DNA from: Methanomassiliicoccales archaeon
Lineage (GTDB): Archaea; Thermoplasmatota; Thermoplasmata; GCA-020350865
Length of the DNA stretch: 33,676 nt
Assembly: GCA_020347705.1 (NCBI GenBank)
Contig: CP070739.1
Coordinates: 2,017,820-2,051,495, forward strand
Direction of reading: 5' to 3'
The translations under genes were made by a program, and so were the position numbers. The notes below the pieces were generated by a model that worked only from the letters and a program-made list of their open reading frames with translations, was not told the DNA's origin and did no database searches. Below, one piece after another: positions 1-7,960 of this stretch (position 1 is its first letter; each line of letters opens with the position of its first letter).

Positions 1-1
1 C

Positions 2-1225
2 GAGGTAGACTCACAAGGAATTTGGACCAACTTCTCGGTCAAATGGGTGGATCAAATCGGCACGTGCAATGTCACAGCGAGTTACTCAAGCGAGATCTTC
101 AACGTCACAGGTACATTCACAGTGTTACCTCCCACAGTCGATTACATTAGAATACTGGATGAGCACGATAACAATTTAACCTCGATAATCTTGGACATCG
201 GAGATTGGCAGCTCTGTTTTGTAAAAGGCTTCAACAGAACTGTAGGATCCTTAGGGAATGTCATCGTGTCTTGGCATCTTTCTGCAGGTATCGCCTCTCT
301 CAATCCCCAGCAGAACTACTACACCAATCTCACGGCCACAACCAACGGCTCAGCAACCCTTACGGCTACCTATAATTCAATCTCGAATTTCACACAGATC
401 ACAGTAAATCCCAGAATCTCGGTCCCAACAGGATTGGCCGTCACAGTAGTAGAGGGAGGAAACGCACTCAGAATCTCCTGGAATACAAATCCCGAGGCCA
501 ATCTCGCAGGATACAATATCTATCGCTCCCTGGCCCTGAGAGGAGAATACATAAGAATCAACGATGCGCTTCTCACCGCTGTATATTATGTCGACTCTGG
601 GTTGACAAACGGTGTCAGGTATTATTATTATGTAGTGGCAGTGGACACATCCCAGAGGCTCTCGGATCCCTCTGTAAAGGTCAGCGGTATCCCTGATATC
701 GACACTGATGGCGACGGGCTGCTCAATTACGAAGACGATGACGATGATGACGACGGCATTCTTGATGAAACAGAGATCTTCATGGGAACGAGTCCGATAA
801 ATAGCGATACAGATGGCGACGGAATCCCTGACGGGGAAGACTATTATCCCCTGGACACAGAGAAGTGGGAGGAGCCAGTAAAAGACAGCCTATCTTTAAT
901 CTGGTTATTGATTCCGATTTTCGCGATCGTCGTTCTGATACTCGTTGTCGCGCTCCTCAAAAGACGTAAAAAGAAAGAGGAGGTTCCGTTCTCACCACCT
1001 GTTGTGGAAAGGGAACTGCCTCCACCACCTCCCGGTTATATACCCAAAGGTGAAGCTGCTTCTTATGAGGAGGAGGTACCACCCCCACCCGAGGATGAGG
1101 ATGAACTTCCCCCGCCAGATGATGAGTTGACCCCTTTCGAGGATGAGGAGGAATTACCAGCTCCCGACGATGAGGATTTTCCGCCTCCAGATGATGAAGA
1201 GGAGCCCCCTCCTCCTGATGATTAA
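2..1225 (+). CDS. Surface-anchored protein with Ig-like, FN3 and calcium-binding repeats (5' truncated)
   Basis: The frame is open to the left edge, so the true start lies outside the window; 407 residues are visible. In order: beta-rich Ig-like sequence (about 1-138), a fibronectin type III domain (about 141-230, beginning VPTGLAV and containing the typical GYNIYRS strand), a thrombospondin type 3-like calcium-binding segment (about 234-281, with DTDGDGLLNYEDD and DTDGDGIPDGEDYYP), one transmembrane helix (about 295-316) followed by KRRKKK, and a cytoplasmic tail of about 85 residues very rich in Pro, Asp and Glu. The order implies an extracellular stalk anchored at its C-terminus with a short acidic tail inside. 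Many N-x-S/T sequons fit a glycosylated archaeal surface protein. It is followed 83 bases later by another secreted protein. The ligand is unknown. Confidence 0.85.
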   Translation, partial: EVDSQGIWTNFSVKWVDQIGTCNVTASYSSEIFNVTGTFTVLPPTVDYIRILDEHDNNLTSIILDIGDWQLCFVKGFNRTVGSLGNVIVSWHLSAGIASLNPQQNYYTNLTATTNGSATLTATYNSISNFTQITVNPRISVPTGLAVTVVEGGNALRISWNTNPEANLAGYNIYRSLALRGEYIRINDALLTAVYYVDSGLTNGVRYYYYVVAVDTSQRLSDPSVKVSGIPDIDTDGDGLLNYEDDDDDDDGILDETEIFMGTSPINSDTDGDGIPDGEDYYPLDTEKWEEPVKDSLSLIWLLIPIFAIVVLILVVALLKRRKKKEEVPFSPPVVERELPPPPPGYIPKGEAASYEEEVPPPPEDEDELPPPDDELTPFEDEEELPAPDDEDFPPPDDEEEPPPPDD

Positions 1226-1308
1226 CCTTTAGGTTCGTATTGCTTCATATTCCCAAACGAATAGTTAATATCTCCCTATTATCATTTATATATCAAAGGA
1301 GGTTGTGC

Positions 1309-4206
1309 ATGAAATTCGGAGTGGGCACGAAAAGGGGTATTATGACGAAGTTTACCCTTTTACTTTCGTTTCTCTTATTCTTTTCAATCCTAGACGTATT
1401 CTCCATGACGACTTATGATACCAATGAAGAGGAGCTTGTTACCGACTTTGATGAACCTCTTGACGATATGATCTTACCAAAGCTGCACGGAACGAAGGCA
1501 TCGGAGCCATATTGGACATCGCTTTCCGGCTCCTTTCCCAGCTCATTGCCCGATACTGACGATTATTTCAGCATAGATTTTGGTGATGTGAACAACGACG
1601 GTAAATTGGACATCGTCGCAGGGGCCGGGGAAAACGCAGTTCCAGGCGGGATACATTGCTGGGTCGGCGACGGTACTGGTGAATGGCAGGAGCAGTCCGA
1701 CGGACTTTCAACATCGGGGTGGTGCTCTGATGTGGAGGTGGATGATCTCAACAACGACGGCAAGCTGGATATCGCCTGCGACGGAAAGATTTACACGGGT
1801 AACGGAGGAAAAGACGGGAGTATGACCTGGACACAGCAGTCAAGTCCCGGTCCTTGGAACGGTGTGGCCTTGGGAGATATAAACGATGACGGAAACCTGG
1901 ATATAGCAACAGGACGTAATGATGGAGTAAAGGTTTGGACAGGTAACGGTGGGGCAGGAGGAGTCTTTGATTGGACACCCTCTTCCGGGGGTTTAATCAC
2001 CCAAGAGCAGTATTTCGGCGTGTATCTCGGCGATGTGAACAATGATGGCAAACTCGATATCGCAGCTGGGAGCAACAACGATACCGGCGTGAAGGTTTGG
2101 ACTGGTAACGGTGAGTCAGGAGCTTTAGCGCTCTGGACCGACGCGTTTACAGGAACAGGGCTGCCAACAACTGGATTCTATCGCCAGGTGTGCTTCGGTG
2201 ATGCCAATAACGATGGAAAGCTGGATCTTGCCGCAGCGAAGTCCCAAGGGGTTCAGTTCTGGAAAGGCAATGGTGGTGAAGGAGGATTCACGTGGACAGA
2301 GGAATCCGATGGTTTGACCGCATCCGGTAATTTCTATGGTTTGAGTTTCGGGGATGTGAACAACGACGGGAAATTGGACCTCATTGGCGCCGAGTATAAT
2401 GGTGATGGAGTACAGGTTTGGCTTGGAGATGGCGGTGAGGGAGACTCAATGAATTGGACTTCGGCGAGGGAAGGCCTACCTGGCAGTTCGAAGATCATAG
2501 ATCTGTGCCTGGGCGACGTCAACAACGACGGCAGGATTGATATAGGTGCCACCACAAGGACGCAGGGAGTTCAGGTCTGGGCCGGTAATTTGCCAGATCT
2601 GGCTATAACAGGCTGGGCATCCTACTCAACCGGTCTGCCCACAGGCTCAGGCTGGTACGATGTCATTTTCGGTGACATAGATCACGACGGTGATTTGGAC
2701 CTTGCCGCTGGAAGCAACCCCTCCACCAATCTGGGGATGAAGGTCTGGTTGGGGGACGGAAACGGAAACTGGGATGAAATCTCGGATCCGGATCTTCCAT
2801 CAAGCGGGGGCTACGATGGTTTGAGATTGATAGATGCCAATCACGACGGTGATTTGGATTTGATCGCCGGGAACAACGTTGATGGTGTGGGAAGCATCGA
2901 AGTGTATTTTGGCAACGGAAGCGGAGGTTTTGGACCTGCGACAAGACTGGGAGGCACAACAGATCGTATGGGTGGAGTGGAAGTTGCTGATATCAACAAT
3001 AACGGCAATATCGACATCGCATCCGGTTATTACTTTCCTGGTAACAAAGCTTACGTTTGGCTCGATGACGGAAGTGGAGCATGGAGTGACACACCAATAA
3101 ATCCTACACCAGATTTAGGCTATGATGACGTGGCATTCGGTGATGTGGATCACAACGGTACCATTGACCTGTTCGCAACCACACACATGAATGGATTCAG
3201 ATTTTGGCTTGGAGACGGAAACGGCAACTGGATCTTGCAGCCCCAAAATGGCCTGCCCACCGACAATTCAGGACTGGGAGCAAGTTTTGGTGATGTAAAT
3301 CATGACGGAAATCTGGATATCGCGGTTGGAGCATGGGCCACTGGACCTTTCGGTGTCCGAGTTTATACAAGCGATGGAGGGGCCGATGGAGAAGTGGATT
3401 GGACCAACTCCTCGGTGGGTCTACCCACTGCGGGAAGATATGCAGGTGTGGAACTAGGTGATATAAACAACGACGGTAACCTTGATATATTATCTGCGAA
3501 CTGCGGTGTAACCACCAACGGAATAAGCCTCTGCCTTGGCAACGGAGGTCAAGGCGGACCCATGGTTTGGACCGAGTCCGTGCTGCCTGATTTGCCGTCT
3601 TCTGGAACGTACTGGGGTGTCGCCTTTGGTGATGTGAACAATGACGGCATTTTGGATATTGCGATAACCTCGGGCAATGGAGTGGAGGTGTACATAACAC
3701 AAACCCGACCTTCGTACAGGATCAACCTCGAAGAAGGCTGGAACCTCATCTCTTTACCAATGATACAATCTGATACAAGTATCGCGGAAGTGTTCACCTC
3801 CATAGATGGAGAGTACAAGGCCGTGCAGTACTTCGATTCAAGGGATGCAAACGATCCCTGGAAGCATTATCATGTCCAAAAATTACCAATGAATGACTTG
3901 GCCGAGGTGAACCACACACAGGGGATTTGGATCCTCATCACAAAACCTGGAGGAACCACATTGACCGTCTTCGGAGATGAGATAAACACCACTCAGTCAA
4001 TCACGATTCGGCCCGGCTGGAACCTCGTTGGGTATCCTTCACTGGGTAATAAAAATAGAACCACGGCCCTGAACAACATCGATTTCGACACAGATGTGGA
4101 TTCGATCTGGACCTATGATGCCTCAGCGCAGCAATGGAAGGAGATCGGAGAACAGGATAACTTCGAGGTCTCAAAAGGTTATTGGGTTCGTTCCTTAAGG
4201 GATTAA
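1309..4206 (+). CDS. Secreted FG-GAP/VCBS double beta-propeller protein with C-terminal GWNL domain
   Basis: Start ATG 1309 is chosen because AGGAGG at 1297-1302 sits seven bases before it; an upstream in-frame TTG at 1240 has no such site. The N-terminus is a signal peptide (MTKFTLLLSFLLFFSILDV core). I count fourteen FG-GAP/VCBS-type repeats with DVNNDGKLDI-like calcium loops between about 1579 and 3680, which fits two seven-bladed propellers. Residues about 805-965 are a two-lobed domain (EGWNLISLP ... GWNLVGYPS ... GYW) also found in the genes at 4689 and 29123. The protein ends with TAA at 4204-4206, but the same frame continues as DIVWDVPL to TGA 4231-4233, matching the CVWEVPL end of the neighbouring paralogue. 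The stop therefore looks secondary. Likely role: cell-surface binding or adhesion; no enzymatic motif seen. Confidence 0.88.
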   Translation: MKFGVGTKRGIMTKFTLLLSFLLFFSILDVFSMTTYDTNEEELVTDFDEPLDDMILPKLHGTKASEPYWTSLSGSFPSSLPDTDDYFSIDFGDVNNDGKLDIVAGAGENAVPGGIHCWVGDGTGEWQEQSDGLSTSGWCSDVEVDDLNNDGKLDIACDGKIYTGNGGKDGSMTWTQQSSPGPWNGVALGDINDDGNLDIATGRNDGVKVWTGNGGAGGVFDWTPSSGGLITQEQYFGVYLGDVNNDGKLDIAAGSNNDTGVKVWTGNGESGALALWTDAFTGTGLPTTGFYRQVCFGDANNDGKLDLAAAKSQGVQFWKGNGGEGGFTWTEESDGLTASGNFYGLSFGDVNNDGKLDLIGAEYNGDGVQVWLGDGGEGDSMNWTSAREGLPGSSKIIDLCLGDVNNDGRIDIGATTRTQGVQVWAGNLPDLAITGWASYSTGLPTGSGWYDVIFGDIDHDGDLDLAAGSNPSTNLGMKVWLGDGNGNWDEISDPDLPSSGGYDGLRLIDANHDGDLDLIAGNNVDGVGSIEVYFGNGSGGFGPATRLGGTTDRMGGVEVADINNNGNIDIASGYYFPGNKAYVWLDDGSGAWSDTPINPTPDLGYDDVAFGDVDHNGTIDLFATTHMNGFRFWLGDGNGNWILQPQNGLPTDNSGLGASFGDVNHDGNLDIAVGAWATGPFGVRVYTSDGGADGEVDWTNSSVGLPTAGRYAGVELGDINNDGNLDILSANCGVTTNGISLCLGNGGQGGPMVWTESVLPDLPSSGTYWGVAFGDVNNDGILDIAITSGNGVEVYITQTRPSYRINLEEGWNLISLPMIQSDTSIAEVFTSIDGEYKAVQYFDSRDANDPWKHYHVQKLPMNDLAEVNHTQGIWILITKPGGTTLTVFGDEINTTQSITIRPGWNLVGYPSLGNKNRTTALNNIDFDTDVDSIWTYDASAQQWKEIGEQDNFEVSKGYWVRSLRD

Positions 4207-4233
4207 GATATCGTGTGGGATGTTCCGCTGTGA
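4207..4233 (+). other. In-frame continuation of the GWNL domain after the annotated stop
   Basis: Directly after TAA 4204-4206 the same frame reads DIVWDVPL and ends at TGA 4231-4233. The related proteins end CVWEVPL (stop at 7454) and CVWDVPL (remnant, stop at 4592). This shows the ancestral C-terminus, cut off by a nonsense codon or a local indel in the preceding gene. Confidence 0.7.
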
Positions 4234-4286
4234 TGCTGACACAATAGCAGTTCTAAATTGCATGCAAACACCGTCTGTTCCTTTCA

Positions 4287-4317
4287 ATCGGAACATATAA
4301 TATCAAATTGTTCTGAT
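4287..4317. repeat. Short inverted repeat in degraded intergenic region
   Basis: ATCGGAACA (4287-4295) and TGTTCTGAT (4309-4317) are inverted copies with one mismatch, separated by 13 bases. It sits directly before the ATPase remnant. It could be a hairpin or a rearrangement scar; nothing ties it to a named element. Confidence 0.35.
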
Positions 4318-4454
4318 ATATCGTAACACTTGAAGCAATGAAAGCCCTCAAGATAAAAGAGGGAATGATAATTACAGAGAAGGACGAAAGCACAGAGAAG
4401 ATTGGAAAAATGACTGTGCGCTATGTTCCGCTTTGGAAATATTTATTGTCCTAG
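4317..4454 (+). pseudogene. 3' remnant of an AAA ATPase gene (DUF4143-like C-terminus)
   Basis: From 4317 the frame reads YIVTLEAMKALKIKEGMIIT, then about 25 more residues ending VRYVPLWKYLLS and TAG at 4452-4454. This resembles the C-terminal end of archaeal AAA-type ATPases of the DUF4143/DUF234-like group, which commonly finish with a KIKEG..IT segment and a YVPLWKFLL-type end. A stop (TGA 4314) lies just upstream and no P-loop part is present, so only the last 45 or so codons survive. The family assignment is from memory of the motif; that this is a gene remnant is more secure. Confidence 0.5.
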
Positions 4455-4472
4455 AGAAGAATCTTTTTACTT

Positions 4473-4592
4473 ATCTTATACGATGCAGCCACAGGTACGT
4501 GGGACGAGATTGGGGAATTCGATAACTTCAGAATTGGTTTAGGCTACTGGTTTCATGTAAAAACAAAATGTGTGTGGGATGTGCCGCTTTAA
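4473..4592 (+). pseudogene. 3' remnant of a GWNL-domain surface protein gene
   Basis: The frame reads ILYDAATGTWDEIGEFDNF, then a segment with GLGYWFHVKTKCVWDVPL and TAA at 4590-4592. It matches the end of the second lobe of the GWNL domain in the protein ending at 7454 (YDAATKTWH ... GYWFHVKTECVWEVPL). No signal peptide, no first lobe and no start codon remain. It is a fossil of a fourth surface-protein gene, or the donor/acceptor scar of recombination between paralogues. Confidence 0.75.
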
Positions 4593-4601
4593 AAATCTCC
4601 A

Positions 4602-4610
4602 TTTTTTTTT
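4602..4610 (+). terminator. Oligo-T tract, possible transcription terminator
   Basis: Nine consecutive T follow ten bases after the stop of the surface-protein remnant. Oligo-T runs act as archaeal terminators. No stable hairpin precedes it. It may have belonged to the now-degraded gene. Confidence 0.35.
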
Positions 4611-4688
4611 AATCCAAAAATAGAAAAGCGTATAAGGAATAAGAGCAATGTATAAAATGACGCTAGTAATAGACGAAGGAGGGTTGGC

Positions 4689-7454
4689 ACGAAAAACAGG
4701 TTGACCTCATTTTGGATAGTATTCATCCTTGTAACCGGAGGATTTATCGGATTAATGAATTTTGGTACCGAGAACGTAAAAGGAGGAACTCCTGTAAGCG
4801 GACCTATATCGTCGGATAGGACATGGGATTTAACAGGTCATCCTTATTGGGTTGTAGGCGATGTAACTATAGAAGATGGTGTCACACTAACAATAGACCC
4901 CGGCGTCGAGGTGAAGTTCGACGGGTATTACAGCATATATGTCGATGGCACTCTCATGGCGATAGGTACGGAAACGAACAGAATCACCATAACAACAAAC
5001 TTATCGTTACCGTTTCCGTTTTATTGGCACAAAATTCAGATAAATTTAAATGGACAGGCTCACATAGAATACTGCAATATAACCTACTGCCTCACTGGCA
5101 TTTATCTTGGCTCGTCAAACAATACAATAGCGAACAATAGTATTTCATCAACCGACGAATATGGTCTTTACGTCATCAGTGCGCGGGACAATATAATAGC
5201 GTACAATAATATCTCAAACAACCGGAGAGTTGGTATTTATTTCGGCTCAGCGTCGAACAATACGATAATTGGAAATACAATATCATCGAATGATTGGCAT
5301 GGCATCCTTCTTGAATCGTCCTGGGACAACACAATAGCAAATAACAGCATATTCTCGAACTACGCCAATGGAATTGTTTTCTCCGGTTCATCGGACAATA
5401 CGATAATGAACAACAGCATCTTTGATAACCCGCACAGCATCGACTTCGAGAGTTCATCGAATAATGTGATAGCGAACAATAGTATCCTGAAAAACAAAGA
5501 AGGTATCCACCTTGAAACATCGTCAAACAACACAATAATGAACAACAACATCGCAAATGACGGTCGCGGCATTTACTTGCATCATTCATCGAACAACACG
5601 ATAACGACCAATAGCATCACGAATAACGGTCAGGGTATCCTTTTTTTTCAGTCGAACCCAAACAACATGATAATGAACAACAGTATCCTCGGAAATGCTC
5701 GTTTTGGATTTGATTCCGACGAATATGTAACTGCACAATTTAATTATTGGGGCACGACAGATCTGACTAAAATAGAGAGAATGGTATATAATGTAGACTA
5801 TTCAAATCCACTAAGCAAGGACCTCACAGGAATGGATTTGCAGTTCATTGGGGATGCTGTGTGGAGTGGCACAATCTATATAGACAACGGAACAATAATT
5901 AACGGCGATATAAAGGTAACTGAGGCCACTATAGTATTTAATCACTCAAAAGGACAAAACTTCATACAAGTGAACGGAAAAATGATTGTAGAAAACTCGA
6001 CACTTAAAAGCAACTACGGACTTTACACGGTACTTTATACAAATACCTCCATGGGATATATAAAAGACTCAGCGGTAATAGAACAAAGGGCGATATCATT
6101 GGAAGCAGATGGGCTGAATGTATCAGGTAACGAGTTATCCCAGGGTCGTTATGGCGTGGTCTGTGTGAACGGTGCATCGAAAAATTATATAGCGAACAAC
6201 AAATTCTTGGATAATAATTACGGTATCGTATTTTATTTATCGACAAATAATACCGCAGCCTATAACATCATAACCAGTAATTGGTATGGTGTATTCGGAG
6301 GATGGTCCTCATATAATTTGATAACGAAAAATAACATCCTTTCGAGGGATATAGGTATCCACTTTGACTCATCATCAAACAACATAATATCAAACAATAC
6401 CATTTGCTCAAGCGGAAGAGACGGCATAATTTTTACCTTGGCATCAAACAACACAATATCGAACAATATCATTTACCAGAACAACGGTAGTGGTATCACC
6501 TTTTGGTCACCATCGTCATATAACCTAATAACGAACAATAGCATATCCTCGAACAATGAGTATGGCCTCTATTTCTATAAATCTGATAGGAATAACATTA
6601 CCTATAACGATGTCTCTTCAAACAGCTTGGGCGGCGTCTACTTCCAGGATTCTTTTAACAACTCCATATTCCACAACAACTTCATCGACAATACATTTCA
6701 AGCATATGATTTAACAAACAACGGCAACCAATGGGATAATGGCTATCCTTCTGGAGGGAATTACTGGTCCGATTTTGACGAACCGAGCGAGAATGCATAT
6801 GACGATTTTATAGGATCAGATCAAATGGTGGAAGGAACCGATGGCATAGTTGATCTAGGTCCCCCGGTTGGCGGCAAGAATCCATATATTATTGATTCGG
6901 ATTCCCAGGATGAGTATCCATTGATAGATCCCATTGTTAATCGAATTTTACTCTATGAAGGCTGGAACCTGATTTCCATACCATTCATTCAGCCCGATAC
7001 AAATCTGGGGACTGTATTGTCCTCTATTAGAGATTCATATAACGCCGTGCAGTGGTTCGATATCACGGATACTTCGGATCCCTGGAAACACAACCATACT
7101 CAAAAGCCTCAATATATGAACGATCTATATGAACTCAACCATACCAGGGGCTTTTGGATTAACATAATTGAACCTGGTGGAGTGTTATTCAAATATTCTG
7201 GTACGCGGCCCACACTAAACCAATCCATCTCTTTACACCCGGGATGGAATTTGGTAGGCTACCCCTCCTTAAAAAGTTACAACAGAACCAAGGGATTGAA
7301 CAACATCTCCTTTTGGGACGACGTGGACTTCATACAATGGTACGATGCGGCTACAAAAACCTGGCATACGATGAACAAGAACGACTATTTTGTTCCCGGA
7401 AGAGGATATTGGTTCCACGTCAAAACCGAATGTGTGTGGGAAGTGCCGCTCTAA
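4689..7454 (+). CDS. Secreted NosD-like parallel beta-helix protein with C-terminal GWNL domain
   Basis: The signal peptide (KNRLTSFWIVFILVTGGFIG) is followed by many parallel beta-helix (PbH1/NosD/CASH) repeats of the form NTIxNNSIxxNxxxGI over about residues 120-370 and 490-700, a NGYPSGGNYWSDF segment typical of NosD-like surface proteins, and a two-lobed GWNL domain (about 752-921) ending CVWEVPL. Asn-rich turns supply dozens of N-glycosylation sequons. Start choice: AGGAGG at 4677-4682 is spaced exactly as in the preceding paralogue, but the aligned codon at 4689 is ACG rather than ATG. TTG at 4701 is the first conventional start but is 18 bases beyond the ribosome binding site and would shorten the basic n-region. 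Likely a glycosylated surface protein, perhaps carbohydrate-binding; no catalytic residues identified. Confidence 0.85.
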   Translation, partial: TKNRLTSFWIVFILVTGGFIGLMNFGTENVKGGTPVSGPISSDRTWDLTGHPYWVVGDVTIEDGVTLTIDPGVEVKFDGYYSIYVDGTLMAIGTETNRITITTNLSLPFPFYWHKIQINLNGQAHIEYCNITYCLTGIYLGSSNNTIANNSISSTDEYGLYVISARDNIIAYNNISNNRRVGIYFGSASNNTIIGNTISSNDWHGILLESSWDNTIANNSIFSNYANGIVFSGSSDNTIMNNSIFDNPHSIDFESSSNNVIANNSILKNKEGIHLETSSNNTIMNNNIANDGRGIYLHHSSNNTITTNSITNNGQGILFFQSNPNNMIMNNSILGNARFGFDSDEYVTAQFNYWGTTDLTKIERMVYNVDYSNPLSKDLTGMDLQFIGDAVWSGTIYIDNGTIINGDIKVTEATIVFNHSKGQNFIQVNGKMIVENSTLKSNYGLYTVLYTNTSMGYIKDSAVIEQRAISLEADGLNVSGNELSQGRYGVVCVNGASKNYIANNKFLDNNYGIVFYLSTNNTAAYNIITSNWYGVFGGWSSYNLITKNNILSRDIGIHFDSSSNNIISNNTICSSGRDGIIFTLASNNTISNNIIYQNNGSGITFWSPSSYNLITNNSISSNNEYGLYFYKSDRNNITYNDVSSNSLGGVYFQDSFNNSIFHNNFIDNTFQAYDLTNNGNQWDNGYPSGGNYWSDFDEPSENAYDDFIGSDQMVEGTDGIVDLGPPVGGKNPYIIDSDSQDEYPLIDPIVNRILLYEGWNLISIPFIQPDTNLGTVLSSIRDSYNAVQWFDITDTSDPWKHNHTQKPQYMNDLYELNHTRGFWINIIEPGGVLFKYSGTRPTLNQSISLHPGWNLVGYPSLKSYNRTKGLNNISFWDDVDFIQWYDAATKTWHTMNKNDYFVPGRGYWFHVKTECVWEVPL

Positions 7455-7480
7455 TCCCATGATTAAATTCTTTCTTCATA

Positions 7481-7960
7481 TTACCTCGTTGTGATGGGAA
7501 GGACAATGAAACCCACTACGACGAAGGCCACAAAAAGAAGAATTATCTCGAAAGTGATATCTTTTAATAATAAAAACACCCCAGCTATTATCGGGATTAA
7601 CCAGGCAGGTATGACTATACCCAAATTCCTTTTGAACCTGATCTTGAAATCCTTGGAATCCTTTTTTTTAAACAGCCTTGCTGTGATTCTCGCATAGCCG
7701 CTGGGACATTTTGTTGTGCCGTATTGGGGGCAGAATGCGCATATGAACCTCATGAACCCCAAAGTGGCCAGAACACAGTATAAAAGAAATATAACCGCAA
7801 ATACCACGCTCAGAAATGAAATGATAATCGCCCCGATTAGGTAAAATAAAATTGTCAGGAGGTTGTGTAGCATGATTTTAGCCCTGCTGAATCCCTTCTC
7901 TTTTTTGTATCCTCCGCAATATTTGGGCATTGCATTGTCTTTTGTGTTCAAGGTTTGCAT
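7481..7960 (-). CDS. Small membrane protein with conserved-looking Cys motif, coupled to radical SAM gene
   Basis: The ATG at 7960 shares its first base with the TGA of the upstream radical SAM gene (TGATG), and a GGGAGA ribosome binding site precedes it, so the two are translationally coupled. The 159-residue protein has two hydrophobic segments near residues 35-70, then a cytoplasm-sized loop with C-A-F-C-P-Q-Y-G and KCPSGYARI (three Cys that could ligate metal), a basic stretch (LFKKKDSKDFKIRFKRN) and two further hydrophobic helices near residues 110-155. I do not recognise a named family. The tight coupling suggests it works with the radical SAM protein, for example as membrane anchor or recipient of its product. 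This is inference from context only. Confidence 0.75.
   Translation of the reverse strand: MQTLNTKDNAMPKYCGGYKKEKGFSRAKIMLHNLLTILFYLIGAIIISFLSVVFAVIFLLYCVLATLGFMRFICAFCPQYGTTKCPSGYARITARLFKKKDSKDFKIRFKRNLGIVIPAWLIPIIAGVFLLLKDITFEIILLFVAFVVVGFIVLPITTR

Noticed and set aside
3197-3700. Long minus-strand open frames antisense to the FG-GAP gene (also near 1563-2078 and 2663-2959)
   Set aside because: They arise from the repeated GATGTGAACAACGACGG coding units read on the other strand; composition is Pro/Ser/Arg-rich without start signals.
5176-5589. 137-codon minus-strand frame inside the NosD-like gene, rich in Cys
   Set aside because: Antisense shadow of the Asn-Asn-Ser/Thr repeats; no ribosome binding site, no promoter.
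5100-6660. Repeated AACAATA-type motifs resembling a CRISPR or satellite array
   Set aside because: They are imperfect codon-level repeats encoding beta-helix coils, in frame throughout, without spacers.
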